A stretch of 64,000 bases of DNA from positions 13,205 through 77,204 of the forward strand of contig DATGZD010000136.1 of assembly GCA_035297385.1 (NCBI GenBank), in the 5' to 3' direction. The notes beneath the pieces were generated by a model. That model was not told the origin of the DNA. It saw only the letters and a program-made list of their open reading frames with translations, and made no database searches. The translations under genes and the position numbers were made by a program. This DNA is from UBA11855 sp035297385. GTDB taxonomy: Archaea > Thermoproteota > Bathyarchaeia > Bathyarchaeales > Bathycorpusculaceae. Of the stretch, positions 31,409 to 39,830 are shown in pieces. Position 1 is the first letter of the stretch. Every line of letters starts with the position of its first letter.

Positions 31409-33940
31409 ATGCACAATTTACAGAAATTAGCAATTGCTATTATTGTTCTTTTAATGGCTTCTATTACATTAATTACAACTGCAGTTCAACCTACTCAAGC
31501 TCAACTTGCAACAACACAACCAACAAGTGGATCCTTACCAGCTGGTGTAACTCCAGACCTCCAAATAGATACTATTCCCTTTGTTAGCTTCAGACCTAAC
31601 CTCGTAGGAGTGGGTCAAACTATTCTGGTTAACTTATGGTTGCAACCAGCCACTAATGTTCAGCGACAACATATTGATGCATTAAAAGTTACACTAACGA
31701 AACCTGATGGTACAAAAGATACAATTGGCCCACTCACTTCTTATTGCGGAGACACAACCGCTTGGTTCGAATATATAGCTGATCAAGTTGGCACATGGAA
31801 AATTAAGTTCGACTTCTTAGGTATGTATTTCCCTGCAGGACGATACTTAAACGGGAAAATAGTAACAAACACTTCAGGTACAGGTCTTGGCTCAGTCTAC
31901 TACAAACCATCAACGACCGCAGAGTATGAATTTACCGTACAACAAGACACAGTAGCTTCATGGCCTCCTGTAATGCTTCCAACCGATTATTGGACGCGTC
32001 CAATCTCACCTGAAAATAGAGAATGGTGGATTATTGGAGGTAATTATCCATTCAGTGGACCAGGAGGAGGAAACAACTGGCCGGCTAACACCAACATTTA
32101 CGGAGGCAACTATAAGTTTACACCTTACGTTCAAGCTCCGAACAGTGCTCATATTGTTTGGAAAAGGCAAGGTGCGTTAGGTGGCATTATTGGTGGACAA
32201 TTTGGAACGATGATACTTGGAAGTGGTGAAGGTACATACTCGGGGACTCCAAGCATAATATTTCAAGGAAGAGCTTACCAAACAATCACAAAACCGATGT
32301 CTGCAACGGTCAATGGTTCCTTGCAAAGCGTAGCAACAACAGTGTTTGAATGCTATGATATACGAACAGGAGAGGTATACTGGGACTTAACTGGTATCAC
32401 TGCTCCAACAGCTATCGAAACAACATTCCGCATTCCAGTTGTTCCTGGAGCAACTCAATCTTCAGCTGGTGTTTCTCCGCCAACATTACTTGCCATAAGT
32501 AATAGACTGATAAAATACAATGCATTTACAGGGGCTGTTACACTAAATGCTTCAATTGCTCCCTTGACATCTGGAACTTATTTCACAAACGGCTATGCTT
32601 TAAGCGTACAGAGTCTTGGTGGCGGAAAATATTGCTTGATTAACTGGACTACAGCAGGAACAAGTGAGAGTCTTGCTTCCAGAATAATAAGCAACGTGAC
32701 TTGGCCATTCAGTAGCTTAGGTACATGCGATTATGAAACAGGCGTGTCAGTAACCACTATGTCCTACACTCCGAACGCAACTGGCGTCTCTACAGATGTG
32801 TATATTCAAGCCGTCAACATGGTAACTGGCCAGCTATTATGGAACATTTCTGCAAACGTTGGTTACCCAGTGTTCAGTGGAAGTACCGCTTGCGCCGATC
32901 ATGGAAAATTTGCGGTTCGTTTTGACGATGGACATTGGCATTGTTGGGATTTGCTCTCTGGAAAGAAACTATGGGTAAGTGAAATGTCAAGTTATCCATG
33001 GGGAACATTTGGAGCCTACAACGTAGCTTCAGCCTATGGCCTGCTCTATTGGATGCAGTACGATGGTATAGTAGCCTATGACTGGGAAAACGGAGAAGTA
33101 GCATGGAAATATGAAGCACCGACAAATCCATATGAAACACCTTATACAGGCGGAAATGGAACAACTGTTAGTCCATTTTTCACAAATGCTGTAATCGCAG
33201 ATGGAAAGGTTTACTCAGCGAATGGTGAGCATTCGCCGACTACGCCACTCACCAGAGGATGGAGACTTCATTGCATCAATGCAACAACTGGTACAGGCAT
33301 ATGGAATATAAGCGGAGGTGGCACACCAGGCGCTATCGCCGATGGTTACCTCACGTTTGACAGTAGATACACTGGCTACATGTATGTATTTGGCAAGGGC
33401 AAGAGTTCGACCACCGTAACATCGTCTCCAAAAAGCATTGCGAATGGAGCTAAAGTCTTAATCGAAGGAACTTTATTAGACCAGTCCCCAGCACAGCCAA
33501 ATACTCCATGTGTAAGTAAAGATTCAATAAGTGCTCAGATGGAATACTTACACTTGCAATACCCAATCGATGGGCTCAAACATAATGTGAAGATGACTGG
33601 TGTTCAGGTTGCTCTTACTGCAATCGACTCAAATGGTCAGGCAACTGCAATCGGTACAACTACAACCAACGCCTATTATGGTACATTCAGCTACGAGTGG
33701 ACTCCACCAAAGGAAGACAAGTATACAATTATCGCAACATTCCCAGGTGATGATTCATACGGAAGTTCAGGTGCTTCAACAGCTATTTCGGTTGGTCCAG
33801 CACCATCAACACCTGATACTGGACAACAAGATATTGTGGTTCCAGATTATACTATGACTATTGTGTATGGCGTAATAGCTATCATAATTGCTGTTGTTAT
33901 TTCAGTTGCTATTGCTGTCATGATACTTAGAAAACGATAG
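31409..33940 (+). CDS. Secreted, C-terminally anchored PQQ-like beta-propeller protein (group b)
   Basis: 843 residues. Signal helix (AIAIIVLLMASITLITTA) then QAQ; N-terminal beta domain SFRPNLVGVGQTILVNLWLQ; hallmark LPTDYWTRPISPENREWWII at about 192; propeller strands (CYDIRTGEVYWDL, MVTGQLLWNIS, LLSGKKLWVSE, WENGEVAWKYE, ATTGTGIWNIS); an Ig-like module with KEDKYTIIATFPGDDSYGSS; C-terminal helix (IAIIIAVVISVAIAVMILRK). AAAGGAG lies about 12 nt before the ATG. It is in tandem with the gene at 28471 but has its own TATA box, so it is probably transcribed separately. Paralogues differ mostly in the central propeller, as expected if each binds a different ligand (inference). Confidence 0.85.
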   Translation: MHNLQKLAIAIIVLLMASITLITTAVQPTQAQLATTQPTSGSLPAGVTPDLQIDTIPFVSFRPNLVGVGQTILVNLWLQPATNVQRQHIDALKVTLTKPDGTKDTIGPLTSYCGDTTAWFEYIADQVGTWKIKFDFLGMYFPAGRYLNGKIVTNTSGTGLGSVYYKPSTTAEYEFTVQQDTVASWPPVMLPTDYWTRPISPENREWWIIGGNYPFSGPGGGNNWPANTNIYGGNYKFTPYVQAPNSAHIVWKRQGALGGIIGGQFGTMILGSGEGTYSGTPSIIFQGRAYQTITKPMSATVNGSLQSVATTVFECYDIRTGEVYWDLTGITAPTAIETTFRIPVVPGATQSSAGVSPPTLLAISNRLIKYNAFTGAVTLNASIAPLTSGTYFTNGYALSVQSLGGGKYCLINWTTAGTSESLASRIISNVTWPFSSLGTCDYETGVSVTTMSYTPNATGVSTDVYIQAVNMVTGQLLWNISANVGYPVFSGSTACADHGKFAVRFDDGHWHCWDLLSGKKLWVSEMSSYPWGTFGAYNVASAYGLLYWMQYDGIVAYDWENGEVAWKYEAPTNPYETPYTGGNGTTVSPFFTNAVIADGKVYSANGEHSPTTPLTRGWRLHCINATTGTGIWNISGGGTPGAIADGYLTFDSRYTGYMYVFGKGKSSTTVTSSPKSIANGAKVLIEGTLLDQSPAQPNTPCVSKDSISAQMEYLHLQYPIDGLKHNVKMTGVQVALTAIDSNGQATAIGTTTTNAYYGTFSYEWTPPKEDKYTIIATFPGDDSYGSSGASTAISVGPAPSTPDTGQQDIVVPDYTMTIVYGVIAIIIAVVISVAIAVMILRKR

Positions 33941-34187
33941 AGTAACTGTAGCTAAAAGCAAACATCCTCTTTTTTATTTTTCAGTAATCTTTAGTGAATA
34001 GAAGTCAATTTCTTTCTGGAAGAAGAAAAATCAAGTTTTTGGAAGCGTACTTTTTTTCTGTGTGATAGATGATTGCATAAGTCATTGCTTTTTCTTTTTT
34101 GTGTTTGTTTTGTTCTGATGGTTATATAGTGGTTTCTTTTGTTAACTCAAAAAAGGGGGGAATAGGGAGTGATTTGTTATTGTTATT

Positions 34188-36785
34188 TTACGATCGTTTT
34201 CTGAGTATTAACACTGTGGATATGGCAACTGCAATTACAACTACGATGCCTACACCAATAATTGTCATGATATAATCTTGTGGCAATACTTGTTCTGGAA
34301 TTGTTATTTCTGCAGCGGTTGGTCCTACGGATATAACTGTTGAAGCTGATGAACTACTGTATGAATCATCGCCAGCAAATGAAGCTATGATCTTGTAATC
34401 GCCTTCTTTATCAGGAATCCAAGTCTTGGTGAATGTACCATAATAGCCGTCAGTTGTTACGGTGCCCAAGTCAGTGGATGCTCCGTCTGTACTTATTGCC
34501 GTCAATGCAACTGGAACGCCAATAATAGTTTCGTTATGCCAAAGTCCATCAATTGGCATTTGTTTGTGTAAGTATTGCATCTGAGTAGACATCGTTTCTC
34601 TAGATACGCATGGAGTTCCTAGTTGTGCTGGAGATTGATCTAAGACTGTGCCTTCAATTACGACGCCAGTTCCCTTAGAAACAATGATTTTTGGTGCTGT
34701 GACTGTCGTTGAGCTTTTACCTTTACCAAACACATACATGTAACCATCGTAGGAATCAGCAGCTGTAAGATAACCATCAGCCACGCCACCTGCAGTTGCG
34801 GGTCCTATGATTTTCCATATCAGTTCGCCTGTGGTCGCGTTGATACAGTGAAGACCCCAGCCTCTTGTCAGTGGATAAGTAGTGGTATGTTCAGTGTTCC
34901 ATGCATAGACTTTTCCATCAGCAATTATGTTGTCGCTTCGGAATGGATAAATGCCAAACTCACCCGTATGGTATGGACCTTCAAAGTCTGCAAGGGCATG
35001 AGCTTTGTATCTCCAAGCTATTTTTCCTGTATCCCAATCGAATGCGTAGATGCCATCATAGGTGGACCAAAATATCTTTCCATAAGCTGACTGTATAGAG
35101 TATGCTCCGAAGCCGGCTTGTCCCCATGGATAGTCCATTGTTTCACTTACCCATGCCAATTTGCCAGAATTTACATCCCACGCCATGAAGTATCCACCAA
35201 CTGCACTCACACCGTGAGACATCATTACAGCAATCTTTCCATGATCAGCGACTACAGCTGAACCACTAAACTCCATCTCAGCAGATGTTACATTGCACAA
35301 CATTTGTCCAGTTTTCAAGCTATAAGTGGTAACAACTACTTGATTGTATACTCCTCCCTGAGTGGGACGAGCAGTTGTAGCTGCAATGCCTGAATTGAAA
35401 TCTACCAAGTCTGGTACACTACTCATTGGCCAAGATACGTTGTTTTTAATTCGTGATGTGAAATTAGTGGAACTTCCGCGTGTAGTCCAGTTGATTAAGC
35501 GATATCTGTTTGCTCCAGCCGCGGTGCCTAAGTCTTGAACGCTTAAGGCACAAGGATCGAAATCACGTGCAAGTGAGTTCATGTAGTAGGTGCCTGATGT
35601 CAAAGGCGAAATTGAAACGTTTGCAGTTACGGCTCCGTTTGATGGGTTGTACTTTATGAGTCTGCCTCCGCCTATGTAGATAAGACTTACCGACCATGTT
35701 CCTGATGCTTCAGCGCCTGGAACTTCACTTGTTGTCGGACTCGCATACTCAACGTCTGTTGGTGCAGAAACATCTGTTTGTTCCCAGAACACTTCTCCCG
35801 TTCTTAAGTCATAACATTGCCACACATTTACTGGAACAGTTCGTACAGTTCCATTGACTGTTGTTGGCATCGGTTTTGTAATGGTCTGATAGCATCTTCC
35901 ATTGTAGATTATTGATGGAGTACCAGGGCTACTAGTTATGCTGTATGCACCAGCCTGTCCTCCGATTAGACCAGCTGCACCAGTCGTAGTTCGTTTCCAC
36001 AATATGTGAGCCGTGTTTGGTGCTTGAACCCATGGAACAAGACTGTAGCGATTACTCCAGTATGGGTTTGTGTTAGGATAGAGCTCATCCCACATAGAAC
36101 CCCCTCCTACATAACCTGTGCCTGGATAGCTTCCAAGTATTGTCCACCATTCTCGATTCTCTGGAAGTACTGGTCTTGTCCAATAATCAGTTGGTAATGG
36201 TGCTGGAGGCCATGAGGCTACCATGTTTTCTTGTACTATCAATGTTTGTTCTTTGGTGGAACTAGGTTTGTAGTAGACTTTTTCAGGAAAACTTGTCCAT
36301 CCAACGGCGACTGTGGCTGCTCCTGGATAAACAGTGTAATTTCCAGCCGGGAAGTAGCCGCCTGGAAATTCAAATTTTACTTTCCAAGTACCAACCTGGT
36401 CGACGGGATATTCAAACCATGCTGTTGCATCTGCTCGGTAAGAGTTGACCTTAATCACGTCTGTTGTGCCATCTGGCTTAATGAACGTCACTGTATAATC
36501 TTTAAGGTATTTACTTACGTGAAGTGATGGCGTAACCCATAGGTTAACTAGAATTGGTTGATTAACTCCAACTGGGTTTGGTCTAAAGCTAAGGTATGGA
36601 ACAGTATGAATTGTTACGTCAGCAGTTACACCCGCTGGTAATGGACCTGGTGTTGAGCCACCTTCTTGTGTATTCGTAGCTGGAACTTGAGCATTAACTG
36701 TTTCAGTACTAATTAGCGCAAGAAAAGTCATCAACAGAGTCAAAATAATTACTATTGCTTTCGCCCTATTTTTTGACAAATGCAA
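34188..36785 (-). CDS. Secreted, C-terminally anchored PQQ-like beta-propeller protein (group b)
   Basis: 865 residues, the longest member, TTG start. Signal helix AIVIILTLLMTFLALIST; PGPLPAGVTADVTIHTVPYL; beta domain with SFRPNPVGVNQPILVNLWVT; LPTDYWTRPVLPENREWWTI at about 198; propeller strands (CYDLRTGEVFWEQ, LKTGQMLCNVT, VNSGKLAWVSE, WDTGKIAWRYK, ATTGELIWKII); Ig-like module with DYKIIASFAGDDSYSSSSAS; membrane helix IGVGIVVVIAVAISTVLILR and KRS. The gene is convergent with 31409-33940; T-rich sequence between them suits bidirectional termination. Strongly similar to 28471-31044 at the N- and C-terminal ends. Confidence 0.85.
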   Translation of the reverse strand: MHLSKNRAKAIVIILTLLMTFLALISTETVNAQVPATNTQEGGSTPGPLPAGVTADVTIHTVPYLSFRPNPVGVNQPILVNLWVTPSLHVSKYLKDYTVTFIKPDGTTDVIKVNSYRADATAWFEYPVDQVGTWKVKFEFPGGYFPAGNYTVYPGAATVAVGWTSFPEKVYYKPSSTKEQTLIVQENMVASWPPAPLPTDYWTRPVLPENREWWTILGSYPGTGYVGGGSMWDELYPNTNPYWSNRYSLVPWVQAPNTAHILWKRTTTGAAGLIGGQAGAYSITSSPGTPSIIYNGRCYQTITKPMPTTVNGTVRTVPVNVWQCYDLRTGEVFWEQTDVSAPTDVEYASPTTSEVPGAEASGTWSVSLIYIGGGRLIKYNPSNGAVTANVSISPLTSGTYYMNSLARDFDPCALSVQDLGTAAGANRYRLINWTTRGSSTNFTSRIKNNVSWPMSSVPDLVDFNSGIAATTARPTQGGVYNQVVVTTYSLKTGQMLCNVTSAEMEFSGSAVVADHGKIAVMMSHGVSAVGGYFMAWDVNSGKLAWVSETMDYPWGQAGFGAYSIQSAYGKIFWSTYDGIYAFDWDTGKIAWRYKAHALADFEGPYHTGEFGIYPFRSDNIIADGKVYAWNTEHTTTYPLTRGWGLHCINATTGELIWKIIGPATAGGVADGYLTAADSYDGYMYVFGKGKSSTTVTAPKIIVSKGTGVVIEGTVLDQSPAQLGTPCVSRETMSTQMQYLHKQMPIDGLWHNETIIGVPVALTAISTDGASTDLGTVTTDGYYGTFTKTWIPDKEGDYKIIASFAGDDSYSSSSASTVISVGPTAAEITIPEQVLPQDYIMTIIGVGIVVVIAVAISTVLILRKRS

Positions 36786-36809
36786 TTTTCTTTTCTCCTT
36801 TTATTTTGT

Positions 36810-36830
36810 CAAAGCTTTATTCAAGCTCTG
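36810..36830 (-). promoter_or_regulatory. Leader hairpin before the beta-propeller gene
   Basis: On the minus strand CAGAGCTT pairs with AAGCTTTG (one mismatch in eight) around GAATA, 24 nt before the TTG start; AAAGGAGAAAAG follows. Confidence 0.6.
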
Positions 36831-36978
36831 CGAATCTTCAGGTATCTATTGAAGAGGCTAATTAGTTTTGTCTAAATTTGTATATTGCTGCAGAGAGAAA
36901 AATGATAGACGGTTTTAATCCGCACACTCGTTATGAAGAAAAAGAAAAAAGGAACTTGAGTCTAGGCAATTTTTGAGC

Positions 36979-39363
36979 TCAGTGTTTTCTGAGCATCATT
37001 ATGGCTAGTGCAATTGCAACTATTACTGCAATTCCTACTCCGATCACTGCATAGAGTATTGGAGTGAGATCCACAGGTTCTGTGGTTACGGCTTGGCCTG
37101 TTGAGCTTGATGTTTGCACTGTTGCATAAGTTGTTGCGGTTGAACTGCCGTACGAATTATCTCCTGCAAATGTAGCTGTTATAGTATATTGGCCTGTGCC
37201 AGGTGGCGTCCATGTGTATCCGAAAGTGCCACTCTTCGCATCGGTTGTAACGTCAGCAATATGTACGTAGGTGCCGTTAGAATCGACTGCGTTCAATGAA
37301 ACTGGGACACCAGTTATAGTTACTCCTTCGGGTATAGGTAGTTGCATATGTAAGTATTCCATCCATGGGGTCATTGAATCTTTCGACACGCATGCAGTAC
37401 CCGGTTGAGCTGGAGATTGATCAAGAACAGACCCAGTTATTACCATACTTTGCCCTAAGGCTATGCCTGTTTGTGGAGCTGAAATTGTACAGGTTGTTTG
37501 TCCCTTGCTGAAGCAGTACAACATTCCATCGTATGCGTTTGCTTGGGTGAGGTAACCATCCGCAATAATTGGATAGTTTCCAGTGCCTCCGCCTCCTCCG
37601 TCACCAGGTACTTGGCAGGATATATTCCATATTTCTTCTCCTGTGATAGCATCAATGCAACTTAGTTTTCCGCCTCTATAGAGTGGAGCAGGTGGTGTAT
37701 GCAGACTCATCGGTATGTAGAGTTTTCCGTCGGCGATAGCAGCTGGATGATCATAGGGCCATGTGTTATAGGGAGTTTCACCGTTTGAATTTCCTTGATT
37801 ATATACCCATTTTATATGTCCAGTGTTTGAATCATAGCAGTAGACACCGTTGTAGGCAAATCCATAGAAGTTGCCGTATGCAGCAGCGGCACTGTAAGCC
37901 CAACCAAAACCATACGGATATTCAGGAGGATCACTTGTCCATATTCTCTTTCCAGTGTCGAGGTCGAAGCAATCAAAGTATCCGTTATCGTTGAGAGCAA
38001 TAGTTTTTCCAAAAGCAGCAAGACATTCACCTGTGCTGTAAGCACGACCACTCATCGATGTGTTCCATAGTAAATCGCCAGTTACGAGGTCAGCGCCTCC
38101 AACCCATCCATTTAAAATGTAGTTGGCATCTCTACTCTGGAATACGCCTACTTGGCGACCTGAAGCAGAAGTACCAATACAAGTTATACCAGTGAATGGC
38201 CATGAAACATTGTAGAGTGTCGAGGATGCTAAAGTGACTGCTCCAGTTGAGAGCATACCAATGGTGGTATTCGCAGTGTTGCCTGGACTCCAACAAACTA
38301 AGTTATACTTGGGAACAGAAGCATTGCCATAATTTATGACAGAATAAGCAAATGGAGGAATGAGCAGGTTAGCACTTGTGAAGCCTGTTTGATTAGAGGT
38401 TATGGTTCCATACAAGGCGTTGTATTGTACAAGGTTTGAACCGATTGACATAGGAACTAGGGTTGGTCTTATTCCCTCCAAACTACCGGCTTCTGGACGT
38501 GACATAGCATACATAAGGGCTGATATACTGCCAGCAGTAATCCAGAGTGTTTTTCCAGTGGCTAAGTCGATACAATGTACCCCGTCAGGTGCATTCATGT
38601 AGCCTAATCCTTGAGCGATATATGAAATGCCCTGAGTGCTGATGTACTCCTGTCCGTACTTAGGGTCGCTTCCGTAGCCTCCTTGTACGCCACTTATGCA
38701 TGTTCTCATGTCCCATAGTATATGGGCAGTGTTTGGCGCTTTGGTCCACGGGTTATAGTTTACTTTAGAAGCGTTGTAGCTAGCTACAGACCAGTCTCCT
38801 GCGATGGAATACCATTCTCTGTTCTCAGAGTTTATTGGGTACTGCCAGTAGTCTGTTGGAAGAGCAGATAAGGGCCATGGATATCCTGTTAATGGTTCGG
38901 ATTGTACCATGAAGTGAGTAACTGGGCTCGTGGCTGGTGGCCAAATATTTCCCATCACGTTTGCTCCAGAGAAATAGAATACCGCACTCCAGTTACCGAT
39001 CTGATCTGGAACTATGGTGAACCACATTGTTGCATCTGGAAATGAGATTCCCTCTGATTTCCAATCAAATTTGGTTCCATCAGGTTTTGTGAAAGTTATG
39101 GTATAGTTTCCAAGATATCCTAATTGTGAGTTTGGCGGTTTACTGGTGCTCGGTACTATCCATGCGTTAACTAGCAGGGTTTGACCTATACCAACGACTG
39201 GATAGGGACTAACACTTAGGTAGGCTATTGAATTCATGGTTACTCCTGTAACAGCAGCGTTAATGGCTGGCAAACAAGGGAGCAATAGGATTGCAGTCAG
39301 CAATAGAATTAAAGCAATTGTTGTCCCAAAATTAGGTTTACTTTTTGACAATTGATTTTCCAT
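36979..39363 (-). CDS. Secreted, C-terminally anchored PQQ-like beta-propeller protein (group c)
   Basis: 794 residues. Signal helix ALILLLTAILLLPCLPAINA; beta domain beginning MNSIAYLSVSPYPVVGIGQT; hallmark variant ALPTDYWQYPINSENREWYS and IAGDW, intermediate between groups a and b; propeller strands (CIDLATGKTLWITAGS, LVTGDLLWNTS, LDTGKRIWTSD, SNTGHIKWVYNQG, AITGEEIWNIS); a glycine run GDGGGGGTG; Ig-like module GTGQYTITATFAGDNSYGSS; one membrane helix with MMLRKH. AAGGAG sits directly before the ATG. Tandem with 34188-36785 on the minus strand, 193 nt apart, each with its own leader hairpin. Confidence 0.85.
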   Translation of the reverse strand: MENQLSKSKPNFGTTIALILLLTAILLLPCLPAINAAVTGVTMNSIAYLSVSPYPVVGIGQTLLVNAWIVPSTSKPPNSQLGYLGNYTITFTKPDGTKFDWKSEGISFPDATMWFTIVPDQIGNWSAVFYFSGANVMGNIWPPATSPVTHFMVQSEPLTGYPWPLSALPTDYWQYPINSENREWYSIAGDWSVASYNASKVNYNPWTKAPNTAHILWDMRTCISGVQGGYGSDPKYGQEYISTQGISYIAQGLGYMNAPDGVHCIDLATGKTLWITAGSISALMYAMSRPEAGSLEGIRPTLVPMSIGSNLVQYNALYGTITSNQTGFTSANLLIPPFAYSVINYGNASVPKYNLVCWSPGNTANTTIGMLSTGAVTLASSTLYNVSWPFTGITCIGTSASGRQVGVFQSRDANYILNGWVGGADLVTGDLLWNTSMSGRAYSTGECLAAFGKTIALNDNGYFDCFDLDTGKRIWTSDPPEYPYGFGWAYSAAAAYGNFYGFAYNGVYCYDSNTGHIKWVYNQGNSNGETPYNTWPYDHPAAIADGKLYIPMSLHTPPAPLYRGGKLSCIDAITGEEIWNISCQVPGDGGGGGTGNYPIIADGYLTQANAYDGMLYCFSKGQTTCTISAPQTGIALGQSMVITGSVLDQSPAQPGTACVSKDSMTPWMEYLHMQLPIPEGVTITGVPVSLNAVDSNGTYVHIADVTTDAKSGTFGYTWTPPGTGQYTITATFAGDNSYGSSTATTYATVQTSSSTGQAVTTEPVDLTPILYAVIGVGIAVIVAIALAIMMLRKH

Positions 39364-39381
39364 TCTCCTTTCATTTTATTA

Positions 39382-39402
39382 CAAAACTTAGAACAAGCTT
39401 TG
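39382..39402 (-). promoter_or_regulatory. Leader hairpin before the beta-propeller gene
   Basis: Minus strand: CAAAGCTT pairs with AAGTTTTG (one mismatch) around GTTCT, 18 nt before the ATG. Confidence 0.55.
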
Positions 39403-39786
39403 CAAAAATCTATTATATCTTGATACAGTTTTTAAGATTTATTGTTTGAAAGCTTTTTGGAGTAATATATCTAGACAAAGCAGAAGCGTACAATTCTAAA
39501 AGAACCACAACTATGATTTTTTTGCTGTTGTTATAGTGAGTTGTTTTGGTAAAAGTGTTATGGATAGAATTGGAGCTACTACTGTTTTTTCACGTAGGAA
39601 AAGATTATGAAGTAATGTAATCTGATACAATTTTCTTTTGGTGTATGCGGAATGAAAAACAATGTTAAAAGCAATTGTGATAACGTAACCTTTCTGATAT
39701 CAGATGTACTCCGAGAAGTTTTCTTTCTTTTGATATAGGTGAATTGGACAAATTTTAAAACGGTAAAGGATTATAACAATTCTTTA
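39403..39786. other. Divergent intergenic region between two beta-propeller genes
   Basis: No gene. It should contain the promoters of both flanking genes; a TATA-like TTTTAAAAC around 39753-39762 would place the plus-strand transcript start near the leader hairpin. A minus-strand frame overlapping the next gene is spurious. Confidence 0.5.
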
Positions 39787-39805
39787 CTGAGCATTTTAAG
39801 CTCGG
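39787..39805 (+). promoter_or_regulatory. Leader hairpin before the beta-propeller gene
   Basis: CTGAGC pairs with GCTCGG (one G-U pair) around ATTTTAA, 26 nt before the ATG; AAAAATAAGGAGAAAAG follows. Confidence 0.55.
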
Positions 39806-39830
39806 TGTAAAAAAATAAGGAGAAAAGATA

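Noticed and set aside
31075..34180. T-rich stretches between propeller genes as mobile-element ends
   Set aside because: They lack inverted repeats or target-site duplications and are better explained as archaeal poly-T terminators.
29786..38602. Many 60-110-codon frames antisense to the propeller genes
   Set aside because: They follow the codon structure of the long genes on the other strand and lack start signals or patterns.
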